Source: Bradyrhizobium sp. 195
GTDB taxonomy: Bacteria; Pseudomonadota; Alphaproteobacteria; Rhizobiales; Xanthobacteraceae
Assembly (NCBI RefSeq): GCF_023101665.1
Contig: NZ_CP082161.1
Location: 6,696,001-6,760,000 of the forward strand
Direction: 5' to 3'
Length of the DNA: 64,000 nucleotides
Part shown: piece after piece, positions 17,748-26,213 of the stretch
How the letters are laid out: every line of letters begins with the position of its first letter
Numbering within the stretch: position 1 is the stretch's first letter
Translations under genes and position numbers: made by a program
Notes under the pieces: model-generated
Told to the model about the DNA's origin: nothing
The model's database searches: none
Seen by the model: only the letters and a program-made list of their open reading frames with translations

Positions 17748-19022
17748 TTGTCCCTCGCTTATTTTGCCCTCATCGTTTCAATCGTCTCAGCTTCCGCTCT
17801 CGAAATCGCCGGCGCCAAGGTCGGTGCGCAACTCGGGATGATGGCCGCAGCGCTGAGCTTGCTCGCGGCCGCTTCGGCTGCGCGCAAAGCCGATTACGAG
17901 CACTATGTGCGCGCACTGTCCTGGGGCCGATGGCTTCTGATCGCCATTCCGCTTTGCATCGCGGTCCAGCTTGCCCCGCTTCCGCTGAACTGGGCGCACC
18001 CGATCTGGCCGAGCACCCGTGATGCCCTGGGCGGCCTGCCCATGGGACCGATCTCTGCCGACGTCGGCCTGACGCTGAACGCGCTGTTCCAGGCGCTCGC
18101 GGCGATCGCGTTGCTCGGCGTTACCATCCTGGTGGTCCGCGACCGTAGCCGCGCCGAGCTGGTCCTCTTCGTCCTCGGTGGTGTCACGGCAGTTTCCGCC
18201 TTGACCTTGGATCTGCATCGGCTGTCGCCAGCGGTTACCGAGGCTGCCGCAACGTCCGAGCTGGCAACAACCCTGGCCGGCTTCGGCCTCATCCTGAACC
18301 TGGCGGTCATGCAGCTCGCTGCCGAACGGGCTGAAACGCGTCATTCGCTCCTTCGCTCGATCGTGCTTGGTCTTTTGGGCCTCGTGGGCGCGCTGGTCAG
18401 CGCGCTTGCGATCTTCGGCCTCTCAGGCACGAACAGCGCGATCGCAGCAAGCTTCGGCATCGTGCTGATCCTGCTGATCCTCGTCATTCGCAGGCTCGAC
18501 CTTTCGCCATTGGCAGTGGGCGCGCTCTCGCTGGCAGCTCTGATCGGCGCAGGGATCGTCCTGACCTTTCTCTTTGAGAAGAGCTCCGGACCGGTCCTCC
18601 TGCGGCTCGTCCCGGAGATGGGGACCGAAACGAAGGCCGCCCTCGAGCGGATGTTGGCCGACACGCGTTGGTTCGGCGCCGGCGCCGGGACCTTCGCCGC
18701 GGTCGGCAGGATCTATCACAGCGATGCTGGAGCTATTTTGACGGCGCCCTCCACGGCGATGGCCATCTTTGCAGAGATGGGATGGATCGGCCTGGCTGCC
18801 ATGATTGCGGTGAGCCTGATCGCCCTGGCGCGCCTGTTCTTCGGCGCTCTGCAGCGCGGACGCGACTCGTTCTTCCCCGCGGCAGCCGCGGCCTGTGTTC
18901 TCTTTGCGCTGGTTCAGAGCTTCGCAGGTCCAGGGCTGCTGCGCCCGGCAGCAATCCTGTGTCTTTCGGTGATCGTGGGATTGGGGCTGTCGCAGAGCGT
19001 CAGCCAATCCTCGTCACGATAG
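17748..19022 (+). CDS. O-antigen ligase/polymerase-like membrane protein (third copy)
   Basis: 424 residues with ten to twelve membrane segments. The start is the TTG at 17748, as an in-frame stop lies at 17715 and no ATG is near. The loop containing WFGAGAGTFAAVGRIY matches the Wzy_C/ligase loop seen in the protein at 12922-14424, and both have a large loop placed after about eight segments. It likely ligates or polymerises a surface glycan. It is more diverged and lacks the WDAAHSTPLE-type follow-up (here SDAGAILTAPSTAMAIFAEMG). Confidence 0.72.
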   Translation: MSLAYFALIVSIVSASALEIAGAKVGAQLGMMAAALSLLAAASAARKADYEHYVRALSWGRWLLIAIPLCIAVQLAPLPLNWAHPIWPSTRDALGGLPMGPISADVGLTLNALFQALAAIALLGVTILVVRDRSRAELVLFVLGGVTAVSALTLDLHRLSPAVTEAAATSELATTLAGFGLILNLAVMQLAAERAETRHSLLRSIVLGLLGLVGALVSALAIFGLSGTNSAIAASFGIVLILLILVIRRLDLSPLAVGALSLAALIGAGIVLTFLFEKSSGPVLLRLVPEMGTETKAALERMLADTRWFGAGAGTFAAVGRIYHSDAGAILTAPSTAMAIFAEMGWIGLAAMIAVSLIALARLFFGALQRGRDSFFPAAAAACVLFALVQSFAGPGLLRPAAILCLSVIVGLGLSQSVSQSSSR

Positions 19023-19034
19023 AGCACCGATCCA

Positions 19035-19661
19035 TCAGACCGCGCGGTCGCCGAGCGAGGCCCAGTAGTTCGGGTTCTTGGGCGACTGGATGCGGACCCA
19101 GCGATAGGGCTTCTTCGACCACGGCAGGATGTGGCCGGAGAGATTGTCCAGCACGAGATCGCCGGTGAAGGTGCGGACCACGACCACGAGATGATGCTCG
19201 CCCCAGGTTGTCACGACCTCGCTGAGCAGCACCGAACGCGCCGGAAAGCCGTTGGCGATCAACTCGTGGCGTTTTGTCACAGCGTAATCGTTGCAGTCGC
19301 CGCTCGCCGGATGCAGCAGCCATTTCTCGCCGCGCAGCCCTTCCAGATTTGCCTCGGGACGGATGGCGGTATTGACGCGCTGGTTGACCTCTTGCATTTG
19401 CGCCAGCCGCTCGGCCGTGAGCTTCAGCCGACCGCCCCTGAACACGATGTGCTGCGGCCGCGGCTTGCACTCGTCCTTGTACTTCAGGCAGAACAGCGTG
19501 AACGCCATCGGCGCCAGCGTCGGCTGGTCGAACTTGATGTACTGGATCGCACCGCGCAGCCCCAAGGGCGCACCGACGAAAGCGGCTTCAGCGCGCTGCT
19601 GCACCCCTGCAGCAACGACGATGGCGGCCACGGCCACCAGGAACTTTACAACTTTGCGCAT
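19035..19661 (-). CDS. Bacterial transglutaminase-like cysteine proteinase (BTLCP, LapG-like)
   Basis: 208 residues with a signal peptide ending near RAEA. The catalytic triad of the BTLCP family can be seen: Cys in GDCNDYAV, His in WGEHHLVVVV and Asp in LVLDNLSG. LapG-type proteins are periplasmic proteases that cut surface adhesins when c-di-GMP falls, under control of LapD. No LapD or large LapA-like adhesin gene is in the window, although a CSS-EAL phosphodiesterase lies about 9 kb away. Convergent with the ligase-like gene (12-base gap). The family call is firm; the substrate is unknown. Confidence 0.88.
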   Translation of the reverse strand: MRKVVKFLVAVAAIVVAAGVQQRAEAAFVGAPLGLRGAIQYIKFDQPTLAPMAFTLFCLKYKDECKPRPQHIVFRGGRLKLTAERLAQMQEVNQRVNTAIRPEANLEGLRGEKWLLHPASGDCNDYAVTKRHELIANGFPARSVLLSEVVTTWGEHHLVVVVRTFTGDLVLDNLSGHILPWSKKPYRWVRIQSPKNPNYWASLGDRAV

Positions 19662-19854
19662 GTCGCGCTCCCCGTTCTTGTTGAGGAGACGCTACGCGAG
19701 ACGTCTTGAAATACGGCTCAAAGGCCGCGCGATCCTTTAATCAAAATGCGGGCTCATCGGTCGGAAACAATTAAGAATACCGATGTGTGACTTGTTCTGC
19801 TAAGAGCGGTCACGACGTTCCGCGCGTGACGCTAGAAGCGATTCGACCGACCTG

Positions 19855-20592
19855 ATGGGCCTTTCCAGACGCTTTCGAAAGAAGACCAAGCCGCGGCTTC
19901 CCGACGGCGTTCGCGTCTATGCCATCGGCGACGTGCACGGCCGCGCCGATTTGCTTCAATCGCTGTTAACCGTGATCGACGCCGATCTTGCCCGCTCCGC
20001 TCCCGGGCGGGCCATTCAGGTCTTTCTCGGCGACTATGTCGACCGCGGCCCGGACTCACGTGCCGTTCTTGATCTGTTGATCGAACGCTCGAAAACGCAC
20101 GAGACGGTTTGCCTCAAGGGCAACCACGAGGTCTTCCTGCTCGAGGTGCTCAAGGACCCCGCCCGCTTGCAGGAGTGGCGCCACTATGGCGGCCTCTTGA
20201 CGCTGGTCTCCTACGGCGTCACGCCGACCATGAATCCGTCCGCGGAGCAACAGGTCGAGCTGATCGAAGGACTGAAGCGCGCGCTGCCGCCGGAGCACCT
20301 CGCCTTCCTCAAGCAATTGCCCTCGTCCTTTACCTGCGGCGACTTCTTCTTCGTCCATGCCGGCGTCAAGCCTGGTGTCGCGCTCGAGCGCCAGAAGGAT
20401 GAGGATCTGCTCTGGATCCGCGAGGAATTCCTCGCCTCCGAAGAGCGCTTCGGGAAATATATCGTCCACGGTCATACGCCCGTCAGCGTGCCCGATATTC
20501 GCCCGAACCGCATCAACATCGACACCGGCGCCTATGCGACCGGAAACTTGACGCTGTTGACGATCCAAGGCGATAGTCTGATGGCCATTTAA
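19855..20592 (+). CDS. PPP-family serine/threonine protein phosphatase (metallophosphoesterase)
   Basis: 245 residues with all metallophosphoesterase motifs in order: GDVHGRADL (about 25), GDYVDRGPDS (about 60), KGNHE (about 90) and VHGHTPV (about 206). These residues bind two metal ions and the phosphate. The closest types are PrpA/PrpB-like bacterial PPP phosphatases acting on phosphoproteins or small phosphoesters in the cytoplasm. It sits in the polysaccharide locus, which lacks a classical tyrosine phosphatase, so action on the autokinase is a tempting but unproven idea. Confidence 0.92.
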   Translation: MGLSRRFRKKTKPRLPDGVRVYAIGDVHGRADLLQSLLTVIDADLARSAPGRAIQVFLGDYVDRGPDSRAVLDLLIERSKTHETVCLKGNHEVFLLEVLKDPARLQEWRHYGGLLTLVSYGVTPTMNPSAEQQVELIEGLKRALPPEHLAFLKQLPSSFTCGDFFFVHAGVKPGVALERQKDEDLLWIREEFLASEERFGKYIVHGHTPVSVPDIRPNRINIDTGAYATGNLTLLTIQGDSLMAI

Positions 20593-20653
20593 GATCCCAC
20601 TTTCCTTTCAATCCCGCGTTCGCTCCGCCCTCACAGGCCTCGCCGATTTCAAC

Positions 20654-21313
20654 ATGAACCGCATGATCCTGCTTCGCGTCATCGGCATCTCCACTGCGAT
20701 CGTGCTGGCGCTTCATGCCGGCATGGAATTCTACGGCGATCTCATACGACCGAACTTCCGCGCGAGCGATTTGTTCTCTGGCGAGATTCCACCCGACAAG
20801 GCCAAGCTGGCCGGCGGTGTTTTGGCATCGTTGTCGCTAGAGGGGGATCTGCTCGCGAATTACGCGGCGGCAATGGCCGCTGACGTTCTTCACCGCCCGT
20901 CAGCCGAAGCGGGCGAAAGGGCCAGCGAGAACAAGGCCGCCCAAGCCGCAGTCGTCGCAGCCTTGAAAGTCTCGCCGATCAGGCCCGCGCTCTGGCTCAC
21001 GCTCGGCACGCTGCAGGCCCAGTCCGGCGAAACGGCCACGCCTGCGGTGAAGATGTCCTACTTGACCGGATCGGTGCCGATCGACGTTGCCTTCGCTCGC
21101 GTCCAGACCGTGACCTCGAGCGCAGCCGCAACGGACGAGGAGATCAAGCTGCTGGCGCAATCCGACATCCGGTCGGCGCTTGCCAACCGCTCTCGTTACG
21201 AGCCGCTGCTGATCGCGGCCTACGTGCAGGCAACTCCGCAAGGCAAGTCGCTGCTGCTCGAGACCACGAAGATCACCGATCCCAAATTCAACGAGATCCT
21301 GCGACGGTACTGA
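20654..21313 (+). CDS. Membrane-anchored TPR-like protein, paralogue of the protein at 8909-9649
   Basis: 219 residues with an N-terminal membrane segment (about 6-25) and a helical soluble part. SPIRPALWLTLGTLQAQSGE and MSYLTGSVP match, in order and spacing, WLMLYSLVTAREG and SYATGPYEG of the gene coupled to the autokinase. It starts 61 bases after the phosphatase gene and may share its transcript. It looks like an envelope accessory protein of a second polysaccharide module; the function is not known. Confidence 0.6.
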   Translation: MNRMILLRVIGISTAIVLALHAGMEFYGDLIRPNFRASDLFSGEIPPDKAKLAGGVLASLSLEGDLLANYAAAMAADVLHRPSAEAGERASENKAAQAAVVAALKVSPIRPALWLTLGTLQAQSGETATPAVKMSYLTGSVPIDVAFARVQTVTSSAAATDEEIKLLAQSDIRSALANRSRYEPLLIAAYVQATPQGKSLLLETTKITDPKFNEILRRY

Positions 21314-21316
21314 ACT

Positions 21317-21775
21317 TCAGCGCACCGATTTCGGATTGACCGGCACAAAGTCCTGATCGCGGCGCGGTTGGTCGGATCGGCCCTGGTAGACGAACATGCC
21401 CTTCTTGGTCGTGACGATGTCGCCTCGTTGCAGGCTATCGTCGCGGAGGAGACGTTCGGTCGCGACGAGGTCCGGATCCTCCGGCATCGGCTTGTAGAGT
21501 TCGGGGTGTTCGCGCCGCTCGCGCGAGGCCTCCTTGGCCCGCCGACGTGCGTCCTCGATCCGCTGCCGCCATTCGTCGCGCGTGACCTCCGGCTCGCTTG
21601 GTGGAAGATAGTCGTTGAGCGAGGGCTCCGGCTCGGTCTGAGCGAGACACAGGGGCGCACTGGCGAGACCAAGACCGAGCGTACCGGCGACAATGATGAC
21701 CGTCCGAGACAGCGCCCCAAGCCGCCGTCCGTCATCTGACAATTGGTCATGTCGAACGGTTCGCACGTTGATCAC
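21317..21775 (-). CDS. Secreted or anchored protein of unknown function
   Basis: 152 residues from a GTG at 21775, giving a long N-region before the hydrophobic stretch VIIVAGTLGLGLASAPLCLA (about 26-45). A charged helical segment follows (EWRQRIEDARRRAKEASRER), then a short C-terminal beta part (DIVTTKKGMFVYQGR). It ends 3 bases from a convergent gene. The charged helix may form a coiled coil. A later start close to the hydrophobic stretch is possible, but no good ATG is seen. No family recognised. Confidence 0.55.
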   Translation of the reverse strand: MINVRTVRHDQLSDDGRRLGALSRTVIIVAGTLGLGLASAPLCLAQTEPEPSLNDYLPPSEPEVTRDEWRQRIEDARRRAKEASRERREHPELYKPMPEDPDLVATERLLRDDSLQRGDIVTTKKGMFVYQGRSDQPRRDQDFVPVNPKSVR

Positions 21776-21899
21776 TCCAAAGACACATCATAGGGACGAT
21801 GGGCCGGAAACTCTGGTCGCTTCAGTCTATATCTTTGCCAATTGCAAGGAAGCGAATTCGCGGGCAAGATTTCCGCTTTAGCTCCAAGGATTTTAGCCC

Positions 21900-22292
21900 G
21901 TGGTTCGCATTGTCGCTTTTCTGGTTTTGATCATCCTTCTTGGCGTGCAGCCGGCGAGACCCGGTCAGATCGAATACCCGCAAGTCATCCATACTCAATA
22001 TGAAGCGGTCGATCAGAAGACCGGCGGGCACTTCGTGCTGTGGTCCGAGCGCGAGAAGATCTTCTACGGCCTCGATCAGAAGCTTTTTCCCGGCGCTCGC
22101 TACGTCGACATCACGCAGGTGACGCCGAGCGTCGGCTCGATCACGTTGACTTACGTCGAGGTCCGCACGGTTGGCAGCACCACCTCGGACTATCTGTACC
22201 TGGCTGGAAATGTCCGTTTCCGCGTTAGCGGCATGACGCTCAAATCAAGCAATTTCCCTGCCGGCGGCGGGATGACACCGAACGGGCAGTAA
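21900..22292 (+). CDS. Small secreted protein of unknown function
   Basis: 130 residues from a GTG at 21900 with a signal peptide ending near ARPGQ (about 22). The mature part looks like one beta-sandwich domain (TGGHFVLWSEREKIFYGL, SITLTYVEVRTVGS, DYLYLAGNVRFRVSG). It follows the polysaccharide locus and has no obvious operon partner. Function is unknown. Confidence 0.55.
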   Translation: MVRIVAFLVLIILLGVQPARPGQIEYPQVIHTQYEAVDQKTGGHFVLWSEREKIFYGLDQKLFPGARYVDITQVTPSVGSITLTYVEVRTVGSTTSDYLYLAGNVRFRVSGMTLKSSNFPAGGGMTPNGQ

Positions 22293-22582
22293 TCGGACAC
22301 CTGGCTTGGCGCCGTCGGGGGGCCGTCCCGCAAAAAATCGAAAAACAACCCCATGCACAGTAGCCGACATCAGCGAGATCAACTACTTACGCCTTTTCCG
22401 AAATTCGGATTGACTCGTCGGGCAAACCAGGCGCAGGATGGCATGGTCCACAGAGGCCGACGGATGATGTGATGGACCTGAGATCCCCGTCACAGGATCG
22501 ACTCGAGGGCTGCAGCTCTGCCCTAAGGCCTCGTCAGATCATTGCTGCTAGCTTGCGACATCCCTTCGCGGAACTGCCGAGA

Positions 22583-22960
22583 ATGCGTACACGACCGACA
22601 TTGCTGTTAGGTGCTGCCATCGCGGCTTCTGTCGTGTCCGGCCCTGCGGCGCACGCCAGCCCACTCTGCATCAAGGAACGGACGCCGTTCGCGTTGTCGC
22701 ACGATACGGTGAAATGGACGATGTCGATCGCGCCTGGCGCGGAGTGCATCCAGGGACTGCGCTGGTCGTACATGCAGATCTTCAAGGTATCGGTCGTGAG
22801 CGGACCATCACGGGGACAATTGGCGGTGGTTGGGTCCGGCTTCCGCTATTCGGCAGAAGCCGAGGCTGCCGGCAGCGACAAGTTCACGCTGCTGATCTCG
22901 GGCAAGAACCGTCAGGTTGCGGGGACATCGACACTGGAGGTCGAGGTCAATCCACAATAG
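22583..22960 (+). CDS. Small secreted beta-domain protein, unknown function
   Basis: 125 residues from the ATG at 22583, which gives a clean signal peptide (ending AAHAS, about 26); a longer frame from 22469 has a poor N-terminus. The rest looks like an Ig-like beta domain (SGPSRGQLAVVGSGFRYSA, DKFTLLISGKNRQVAG, STLEVEVNPQ) with two cysteines. The preceding 290 bases (22293-22582) show no convincing gene. Function is unknown. Confidence 0.55.
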   Translation: MRTRPTLLLGAAIAASVVSGPAAHASPLCIKERTPFALSHDTVKWTMSIAPGAECIQGLRWSYMQIFKVSVVSGPSRGQLAVVGSGFRYSAEAEAAGSDKFTLLISGKNRQVAGTSTLEVEVNPQ

Positions 22961-22993
22961 CCGGCCCTGCGTCTTGGCGGGTGTTCAGCGCGA

Positions 22994-23233
22994 CTAACGG
23001 CGGCTCGAGCCACTGCCCCGGGTTCTATTCCCATGATAGGGGCGGGCGTATCCGCCCCTCGTCACGGGCGGCTCGATCCGGCTCGGGATATTGGGCGTCG
23101 CGTTGGGGCGCGCGGGCTGCGACGGATTGACGATGGTCACGTTGCGGTTGGGCGTCGAAGGATCGTTGACGCCCTGAGCCCAGGCAGCGGCGGGCACAAG
23201 CAACGCAATGGCGATCAGAACTGGTCGTTTCAT
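22994..23233 (-). CDS. Very small secreted protein of the AQG-x-[KN]-D group
   Basis: 79 residues from the ATG at 23233. A signal peptide ends at AAAWA, and the mature chain begins QGVNDPSTPNRN, then becomes Pro/Asn-rich and basic (GYARPYHGNRTRGSGSSRR). The junction and first mature residues resemble those at 23303-23548 and 28172-28396, which suggests a small paralogous group of disordered envelope proteins. No known function. Confidence 0.55.
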   Translation of the reverse strand: MKRPVLIAIALLVPAAAWAQGVNDPSTPNRNVTIVNPSQPARPNATPNIPSRIEPPVTRGGYARPYHGNRTRGSGSSRR

Positions 23234-23302
23234 ACGATATCTCCCGAGCATGAACGTCAGGGAGGTGATCACGGTTCCTTCACGCTTCGTTGGGTCGCAG
23301 CC

Positions 23303-23548
23303 TCAGCGGGGAACGGCAACCAGCTTGCCATCGCGCCAGACGCCTTGAGCCGACTTTCCAGCGGGCAGCCTGCCCGAGAGGTTCCGAACGGCGGTCGGTC
23401 GCGAGGCCGTCTGATTGGTCTGCGCCTTCTTCGTCGGCGTCGTGATGATGCTGGAGCTGGTGGTGTTGGCCTGGTCCTTGATTCCTTGTGCAGACGCCGG
23501 CTGAACCAGGAAGGCCAAGAATGTGATTGCTGTCAAAACGCCGCGCAT
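23303..23548 (-). CDS. Very small secreted protein of the AQG-x-[KN]-D group
   Basis: 81 residues from the ATG at 23548, giving a signal peptide ending VQPASA and a mature start QGIKDQANTT. The middle is Ser/Thr-rich and the end has a short basic motif (GVWRDGKLVAVPR). It is in tandem with a similar gene just downstream (69-base gap). Function is unknown; the likeness to its neighbours lies only in the signal peptide junction and composition. Confidence 0.55.
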   Translation of the reverse strand: MRGVLTAITFLAFLVQPASAQGIKDQANTTSSSIITTPTKKAQTNQTASRPTAVRNLSGRLPAGKSAQGVWRDGKLVAVPR

Positions 23549-23732
23549 GGTCAAACACCGGAATGAGGAGCTTGGCGAAATGTCACAGGTTTCCGCCCAA
23601 AAGCAAGCTCTTCGAGACAATTGCGCAGGACCTTTGCAGGCCGGATCCATCAGAGCGAGCCGCCGTAGCCGAAGGATACGGGGTGAAAAAACCTAGCGAA
23701 ACAGCCTCATTCGGGCTACTTGATCGGCCTTG

Positions 23733-24944
23733 ATGACCGACTCCGGTGAAACTGCGGCCAACGCTCCCTCGACGCAACAGATCAAAGCCGGGTTTATCCG
23801 TCTCCTGTCGAGCCGAATCCGCGCCGTATCCGACGATCCCCGGCAGATGCGGGAGATCGTCTACGAGCTCGCGCGCGTCAAGCTTCTGGAGCAATTCACG
23901 CACGCCGATGTGCGGGAATCTCGCGAGCTTCAGCAAGTTCTCGAACGTGCCATCAAGGAGGTCGAGCGTTCCTTCGAGCGCAGCGCCGCGTCGGAACCGC
24001 AAAAACTCGTCGCGGCAAGCGCCGCTCCGGTCCCCACAGCTGCCACTCCCCCGCCTGTTCCGATGTCGTCACCGCTATCGGCTGCGACGCCCACTCCGAA
24101 GGACACGGGAGCGCAGCGCCCCCCAGCCGCGCCGCCAGCTTCGCTCGACCAAACCAAACGGAAGGGCGTCTTCAAATCTCTGGTTCGATTGACCGCCATC
24201 CTCCTGCTCATTGGCGGGGCCGCGATCGTGGCTGTCTATTGGCCTAAGCTGAAGACGCAACTGACCGCATTGACGCAGATGGCGCGGCCGCCCGAGCGAG
24301 CACCGAACAGCCCGGAAACTCAGCCGACCGCCAGCCCGCCTCCCACGGGGGGCGAAACTGCTGAACGGACGCCGGATAGCCAGAAAGAGCCGGCGCAACC
24401 TGCACAACCCTCGATGCCCCTGCCGACGACGTTTGGAGTCTATGCCCTGAGCGAGGGCCAGCTCCATGAGCTCAAGTCGGTGCCGGGCAAGATTCCGGAC
24501 CGCCGCGTCGCGATCTCCGCAGCCATCAGCACGCCGAGCGCGACGACATTGGCGGACGGCGACGTCAAATTCATCGTGTTCAGGCCCGATGGGGGTATCG
24601 ATGCAAGCGGGACCGAAGTTCGGGTGATCGCGAAAGTCTCCCGCGCGATGGGCGTCGATGCCAGCGGGAAAGCGGCCATGGTCAGCGCCGGCGATTCCTG
24701 GGTCATCCGCAGCATGTCCTACCCCTACAAGGTAGGCCCGATCGACGATCAGTCGAGGATGCTATTGCTTCAACCAGAGCAAGACGGCTTTACGCTCGCT
24801 CCTGGTCGTTACATCGTGGTGGTCAAGGGCATGGGTTACGACTTCACGGTGGCCGGAACGATCACCGATCCCAATCAATGCGTCGAACGCATCAACGCGG
24901 CGAACGGCGCGTTCTACTCGCCCTGTCCGCCGCCCCGACGCTAG
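23733..24944 (+). CDS. Single-pass membrane protein with a Pro-rich linker, unknown function
   Basis: 403 residues from the ATG at 23733 (a TTG lies just before it). Order: a helical cytoplasmic N-terminal region (about 1-85), an Ala/Pro/Thr-rich linker (about 90-140), one membrane helix (about 150-172, LTAILLLIGGAAIVAVYWP), a second Pro-rich linker and a C-terminal domain of about 180 residues outside the membrane. That domain contains GVYALSEGQLHELKSVPG and MGYDFTVAG with two cysteines near the end. The architecture resembles anchored sensors or envelope linkers. No family recognised. Confidence 0.65.
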   Translation: MTDSGETAANAPSTQQIKAGFIRLLSSRIRAVSDDPRQMREIVYELARVKLLEQFTHADVRESRELQQVLERAIKEVERSFERSAASEPQKLVAASAAPVPTAATPPPVPMSSPLSAATPTPKDTGAQRPPAAPPASLDQTKRKGVFKSLVRLTAILLLIGGAAIVAVYWPKLKTQLTALTQMARPPERAPNSPETQPTASPPPTGGETAERTPDSQKEPAQPAQPSMPLPTTFGVYALSEGQLHELKSVPGKIPDRRVAISAAISTPSATTLADGDVKFIVFRPDGGIDASGTEVRVIAKVSRAMGVDASGKAAMVSAGDSWVIRSMSYPYKVGPIDDQSRMLLLQPEQDGFTLAPGRYIVVVKGMGYDFTVAGTITDPNQCVERINAANGAFYSPCPPPRR

Positions 24945-24959
24945 CCGAGCCCCGATTTC

Positions 24960-25235
24960 CTATTTGGCGGGCTTGCTGTCCTTCGCCTCCGCCGGCGCCT
25001 CGTCGACCTTGCCGTTGTTCGCGACGCATTTTTTGAAGTATTCGCGCTGATCCTTGGCCGTTCCCTTGGCGCTACCGGCCGCCGGGTTGCCGATTTGCCT
25101 GGGCGGAAAGGCCTTCGCCACCGCCGCTTCGCATGCGCGCGCCACTTCGACCGTGATGGCTGAAGCCGTTGCCGGCACAGCCAGTGTCAAAGCAGCCGCC
25201 AACCCAACCAATGTCCGCAAATTTTTGACCGGCAC
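24960..25235 (-). CDS. Small secreted protein, weakly PsiF-like
   Basis: 91 residues with a signal peptide ending ATASA (about 26). The mature part has two cysteines, one in RACEAAV and one in EYFKKCVANN, separated by a basic stretch (GSAKGTAKDQRE). The last part resembles one PsiF repeat (phosphate-starvation-inducible family), but the match is weak. The C-terminus is Lys/Glu/Ala-rich. It stands alone, 16 bases from a convergent gene. Function unknown. Confidence 0.55.
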   Translation of the reverse strand: MPVKNLRTLVGLAAALTLAVPATASAITVEVARACEAAVAKAFPPRQIGNPAAGSAKGTAKDQREYFKKCVANNGKVDEAPAEAKDSKPAK

Positions 25236-25393
25236 CTCTTTGCTCCTTCAATTCGTGAACGGTTGCCGGAACCATAGCAAAAAGGATCGAGGCACCAAAC
25301 GGCAATCCGGCGCGGAATTGCCACGCGGTCTGCCCCGTGTGCGGCAGGGCTATTGTATATGATTCTTGACTGCGGCCTGAGCGCACGCCTCGT

Positions 25394-25515
25394 CCTTCGA
25401 GACGACGCTTGCGCGCCTCCTCAGGATGAGGCTAAGCGGCATAGGTTCTCGTTGAAACTAGCGCAGTGCGGCGGTCCTCATCCTGAGGGCCCGCCAACGG
25501 CGGGCGTCTCGAAGG
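25394..25515. repeat. Long intergenic inverted repeat
   Basis: Two nested pairs of perfect arms: CCTTCGAGACG (25394-25404) with CGTCTCGAAGG (25505-25515), and CCTCAGGATGAGG (25419-25431) with CCTCATCCTGAGG (25476-25488). Inside the right side is a further 7-bp hairpin, GCCCGCC-AAC-GGCGGGC (25489-25505). The element can fold into a long cruciform or RNA stem. It occupies much of a gap of about 520 bases (25236-25754) without genes. It looks like a dispersed palindromic intergenic element. Confidence 0.8.
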
Positions 25516-25593
25516 ATGGCAGAGCGCGCAGCAAGATCCTCAATACTAAAGCATGTTGGGATGAAGCTAGATCGCGGCAACGACAGGTGCACT

Positions 25594-25731
25594 CCCTCTC
25601 CCGCTTGCGGGAGAGGGTTGGGGAGAGGGTGTATCCTCAATGGGATAATCCCCAAGACGAGAAAGCCCTCACCCGGCGCTTCGCGCCGACCTCTCCCGCA
25701 AGCGGGAGAGGTGAACAACCCGCGGCAATCG
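25594..25731. repeat. Palindromic repeat pair with 22-bp GC-rich core
   Basis: The core palindrome CCTCTCCCGC-TT/AA-GCGGGAGAGG occurs at 25595-25616 and 25690-25711 in opposite loop orientation, with GGCGCTTCGCGCC hairpin sequence between them. The right copy extends through about 20 further bases (to 25731) that recur, inverted, around a third copy at 27234-27275. This is a dispersed element, and no gene is seen within it. Confidence 0.8.
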
Positions 25732-25754
25732 ATTCTACCTAAAGCCATTCCGCC

Positions 25755-26186
25755 TTAGCTGTTGAGCTGCGGCGGCTTGAAATCCGGAAAGCGCGTCAGC
25801 ATTGCGGTCTTGACGAACTTCAGGTGAGCAATGCTGCTTGCCAATTCCTTGAGGCGGCGCTGGCCGTTGGAGATGTCGGCTGCAAAAAGATCCTGATGAT
25901 GATTATCGAGCGGCTCCCGCTCGAGATATTCATCGGTGCCGTTTCCGAAGGTGACGGACGCACGCGCGAGGGCATCGTCAACACGCCGGTTGAGGCCGGC
26001 CTGCTCCCTCTCCGCCTCCTGCAATGCTGTTTCGATTGCCGCGAGGACGGCGCCGATCCTCGCACGGTCGGTCTCCGCATCACGCTCGACGGAGCGGGCT
26101 TTGAAGCCCTTGTCCTCTCGGCGGGAGCCGAGCAGGTTGTGCGCGCGTGCTCTCAGGAATAGCTGAAACATGTGGGCCATCCCCAT
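25755..26186 (-). CDS. Helical protein of unknown function
   Basis: 143 residues, rich in charged residues with a long predicted coiled-coil (about 30-75, IGAVLAAIETALQEAEREQA) and a second helix near the C-terminus. It has no signal peptide and is probably cytoplasmic. The middle part (DEYLEREPLDNHHQDLFAAD) is polar and may be flexible. It lies next to two other small minus-strand genes. No family recognised. Confidence 0.5.
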   Translation of the reverse strand: MGMAHMFQLFLRARAHNLLGSRREDKGFKARSVERDAETDRARIGAVLAAIETALQEAEREQAGLNRRVDDALARASVTFGNGTDEYLEREPLDNHHQDLFAADISNGQRRLKELASSIAHLKFVKTAMLTRFPDFKPPQLNS

Positions 26187-26213
26187 TTTCGAGATCTAAG
26201 CCGCTACCATCGG

